Below are positions 5,854 to 7,428 of a stretch of 7,428 bases of DNA, piece by piece (positions within the stretch are counted from its first letter, which is position 1; every line of letters begins with the position of its first letter). The DNA comes from Gammaproteobacteria bacterium. GTDB lineage: Bacteria; Pseudomonadota; Gammaproteobacteria; SZUA-152. Both the position numbers and the translations under genes were made by a program. The stretch is taken from positions 1-7,428 of the forward strand of contig QIGJ01000231.1 of NCBI GenBank assembly GCA_003229995.1, read 5' to 3'. Under the pieces are notes generated by a model. It did no database searches, was not told the origin of the DNA, and saw only the letters and a list, made by a program, of their open reading frames with translations.

Positions 5854-6996
5854 ATGTTCATCTATATTGTAAAAGGCCTGTTGGCCAGCGTGGTGATCAC
5901 CATCGCATTAACACCGCTTGTTGCGTTTAGCATGGACACGGTTAAAACCGATGATTATCCGCTGCGGATAAACACGCTGACCACAGGCCTGAAACATCCA
6001 TGGGGACTCGCGTTTTTGCCCGATGGTCGTATGCTGGTGACGGAGCGTGCAGGGCGTTTGCGTTTCATCGCTGCAAATGGTGCGCTTGATCCCAAGCTCA
6101 TAACAGGGTTGCCGCAAATTGAGGTTGATGGTCAGGGAGGGCTGCTGGACATTGCCCTCCATCCGGATTATGCGAAAAACGGTTGGCTTTATCTTTCTTA
6201 TGTCGCGTCAAACGAACACGGTAACGGTACTGAAGTGGCCCGTTTCCGGCTTGATGGTTACCGCCTCAAGGATTTTCAAAGCATTTTTCGTATGGACCCC
6301 AAACTATCAGGTACACGCCACTTCGGTTCGCGACTGTTATTCGACGAGCAAGGCTATCTTTACATCACACTGGGTGATCGTGGTGAAAAGGAACGAGCGC
6401 AGCAGTTAAGTGATCACCTGGGCACGGTTGTTCGTTTGCACGACGATGGCAGCATACCCACCGACAATCCTTTTCGTCATCACCGTAATGTCAAAGCAGA
6501 AATCTATACTTATGGAAACCGTAATGTACAGGGAATCACTCAAAACCCCTGGACCAAAGCAATTTGGGCGCATGAACACGGCCCCCAGGGCGGCGATGAA
6601 ATCAATGTGTTGCAACCGGGGGTGAACTACGGCTGGCCGGTGATCACCTATGGTGTGAACTATGGCTGGGGTACCCGAATTGGCGAGGGCACCACCAAAA
6701 AAGGCATGGCCCAACCCATTCATTATTGGGTACCCAAATCCATTGCGCCCTCTGGTATGACTTTTTACAAAGGTGACAAATTTCCTGACTGGCAAGGGAA
6801 TTTATTCCTCGGTGCATTACGTGATCAAATGCTGGTCAGGCTGGAAATTGATGGTGAAAAAGTAATAAAAGAAGAGCATATACTGAAAGGTAAATTAGGG
6901 CGTATCCGCACTGTTAAACTGGGAGCAGAAGGTTATCTTTATCTGCTTATAGATGCAGACAATGGTAAGCTGGTCAGGCTGGAACCCGCCAAATAG
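5854..6996 (+). CDS. PQQ-dependent aldose sugar dehydrogenase (Asd/YliI type)
   Basis: This is a soluble periplasmic six-bladed beta-propeller of the glucose/sorbosone dehydrogenase family, which oxidises aldoses with the cofactor pyrroloquinoline quinone and passes electrons to the respiratory chain. In 380-residue numbering it shows HPWGLAFLPDGRMLVTER (48-65), the catalytic-base motif RHFGSRL (155-161, general base H156), ITLGDRG (171-177), YGNRNVQG (220-227), HEHGPQGGDEIN (240-251), GVNYGWP (256-262) and SGMTFY (300-305), all typical of Asd/YliI proteins. The N-terminus has a hydrophobic export signal, cleaved perhaps near VAFS-MD. The ATG at 5854 is chosen because GAGG at 5841-5844 precedes it and the signal peptide then starts normally. 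An in-frame TTG at 5740 would add 38 polar residues and is less likely. The next gene, a PqqU-like receptor, begins two bases after the stop, which suggests one operon for cofactor capture and use. The true substrate cannot be read from sequence. Confidence 0.92.
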   Translation: MFIYIVKGLLASVVITIALTPLVAFSMDTVKTDDYPLRINTLTTGLKHPWGLAFLPDGRMLVTERAGRLRFIAANGALDPKLITGLPQIEVDGQGGLLDIALHPDYAKNGWLYLSYVASNEHGNGTEVARFRLDGYRLKDFQSIFRMDPKLSGTRHFGSRLLFDEQGYLYITLGDRGEKERAQQLSDHLGTVVRLHDDGSIPTDNPFRHHRNVKAEIYTYGNRNVQGITQNPWTKAIWAHEHGPQGGDEINVLQPGVNYGWPVITYGVNYGWGTRIGEGTTKKGMAQPIHYWVPKSIAPSGMTFYKGDKFPDWQGNLFLGALRDQMLVRLEIDGEKVIKEEHILKGKLGRIRTVKLGAEGYLYLLIDADNGKLVRLEPAK

Positions 6997-6997
6997 G

Positions 6998-7428
6998 ATG
7001 ATGTCGTGGGTTGCATGTTTTACCGTATTAATAACTGTTTTTTTGTCCAGCATTACTGTTGCGCAAATGCCAGCACCCTTGGGGGAGCCACTGCGTATTA
7101 CGATTACTGCGGGGCGGCTTGATAACACTTTAGCGGAAACGCCAGCAGCAGCCAGTGTACTGACCGATGATGCACTCCATGGCGCTCGCCAGCAACTTGG
7201 CCTAGACGAAGTGCTTGCCGGTGTTCCCGGCGTTTTCGCCGTTAATCGTTATAATTTCGCACAAGACCTGCGTCTGTCCATTCGTGGTTTTGGTGCCCGT
7301 GCCAATTTTGGCATTCGTGGTGTGCGTATTTTGGTCGATGGTATTCCGGCAACAACACCGGATGGTCAATCCAGTGTCGATGACATCGATCTCGACACGC
7401 TGGAACGTATCGAAATTATCCGTGGCCC
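6998..7428 (+). CDS. TonB-dependent receptor, PqqU/YncD-like, N-terminal part
   Basis: This outer-membrane receptor is driven by TonB. It runs off the window, so only about 143 residues of the signal peptide and plug domain are visible; there is no internal stop. A signal peptide (hydrophobic to about residue 21, cleavage near TVA-Q) is followed by a TonB-box-like RITITAGR (about 34-41) and the plug with LDEVLAGVPGVFAVNR, AQDLRLSIRGFGARANFGIR, VRILVDGIPATTPDGQ and LERIEIIRGP. From memory these closely follow E. coli YncD, now named PqqU, which imports PQQ (its plug has YAQDLQLSIRGFGSRSTYGIR and LYVDGIPATMPDGQ). Together with the PQQ enzyme immediately upstream, PQQ uptake is the leading guess. 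Other siderophore or cobalamin receptors share parts of this plug, so the substrate is unproven. Two start codons, 6998 and 7001, are in frame; the first is used here. The start is two bases after the preceding stop, consistent with translational coupling. Confidence 0.85.
   Translation, partial: MMSWVACFTVLITVFLSSITVAQMPAPLGEPLRITITAGRLDNTLAETPAAASVLTDDALHGARQQLGLDEVLAGVPGVFAVNRYNFAQDLRLSIRGFGARANFGIRGVRILVDGIPATTPDGQSSVDDIDLDTLERIEIIRG

Noticed and set aside
6406..6795. Minus-strand open frame of 129 codons inside the PQQ dehydrogenase gene
   Set aside because: It lies wholly opposite conserved propeller motifs, has no recognisable domain and is a shadow of the real gene.

Overview
The window looks like chromosomal DNA of a gammaproteobacterium of moderate G+C content. 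PpnN aligns almost end to end with the Escherichia coli protein as I remember it, and the last gene resembles the enterobacterial PQQ receptor YncD/PqqU. The intergenic DNA holds dispersed-repeat material of a kind common in environmental proteobacteria. Genus cannot be decided from sequence alone. All genes lie on the + strand and none looks broken; the last runs off the window edge.

Layout: (1) 1-92, upstream region with one modest promoter candidate. (2) 93-4002, three tightly spaced genes that look like one transcription unit: an exported gamma-glutamyltransferase, an uncharacterised 265-residue protein, and the nucleotide nucleosidase PpnN, whose start codon directly follows the preceding stop. 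(3) 4003-4286, intergenic DNA holding a 16-bp perfect palindrome and a 164-bp fold-back element with 32-bp terminal inverted repeats. I call the latter a MITE-like element; it ends 30 bp before the next gene. (4) 4287-4934, an adenylate kinase with an atypically spaced cysteine cluster in its LID. (5) 5064-5456, a small exported protein built of three 35-residue repeats. (6) 5457-5853, a mosaic of dispersed repeats followed by an ordinary leader. (7) 5854-6996, a periplasmic PQQ-dependent aldose dehydrogenase of the Asd/YliI type. (8) 6998 to the window end, the N-terminal part of a TonB-dependent receptor that resembles the PQQ receptor PqqU.

The last two genes make the clearest functional unit: an apo-enzyme that needs PQQ in the periplasm, and an outer-membrane receptor of the type that scavenges PQQ. 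The ggt-hypothetical-ppnN group joins extracytoplasmic gamma-glutamyl/glutathione breakdown with nucleotide salvage. The middle protein resembles a zinc-peptidase-like family but has lost key residues of the HExxH motif. I see no phage, CRISPR, tRNA or rRNA gene, and no sign of a large new multi-gene system. The unusual points are the fold-back element, the three-repeat exported protein, the degenerate HExxH-like protein and the PQQ receptor/enzyme pair.
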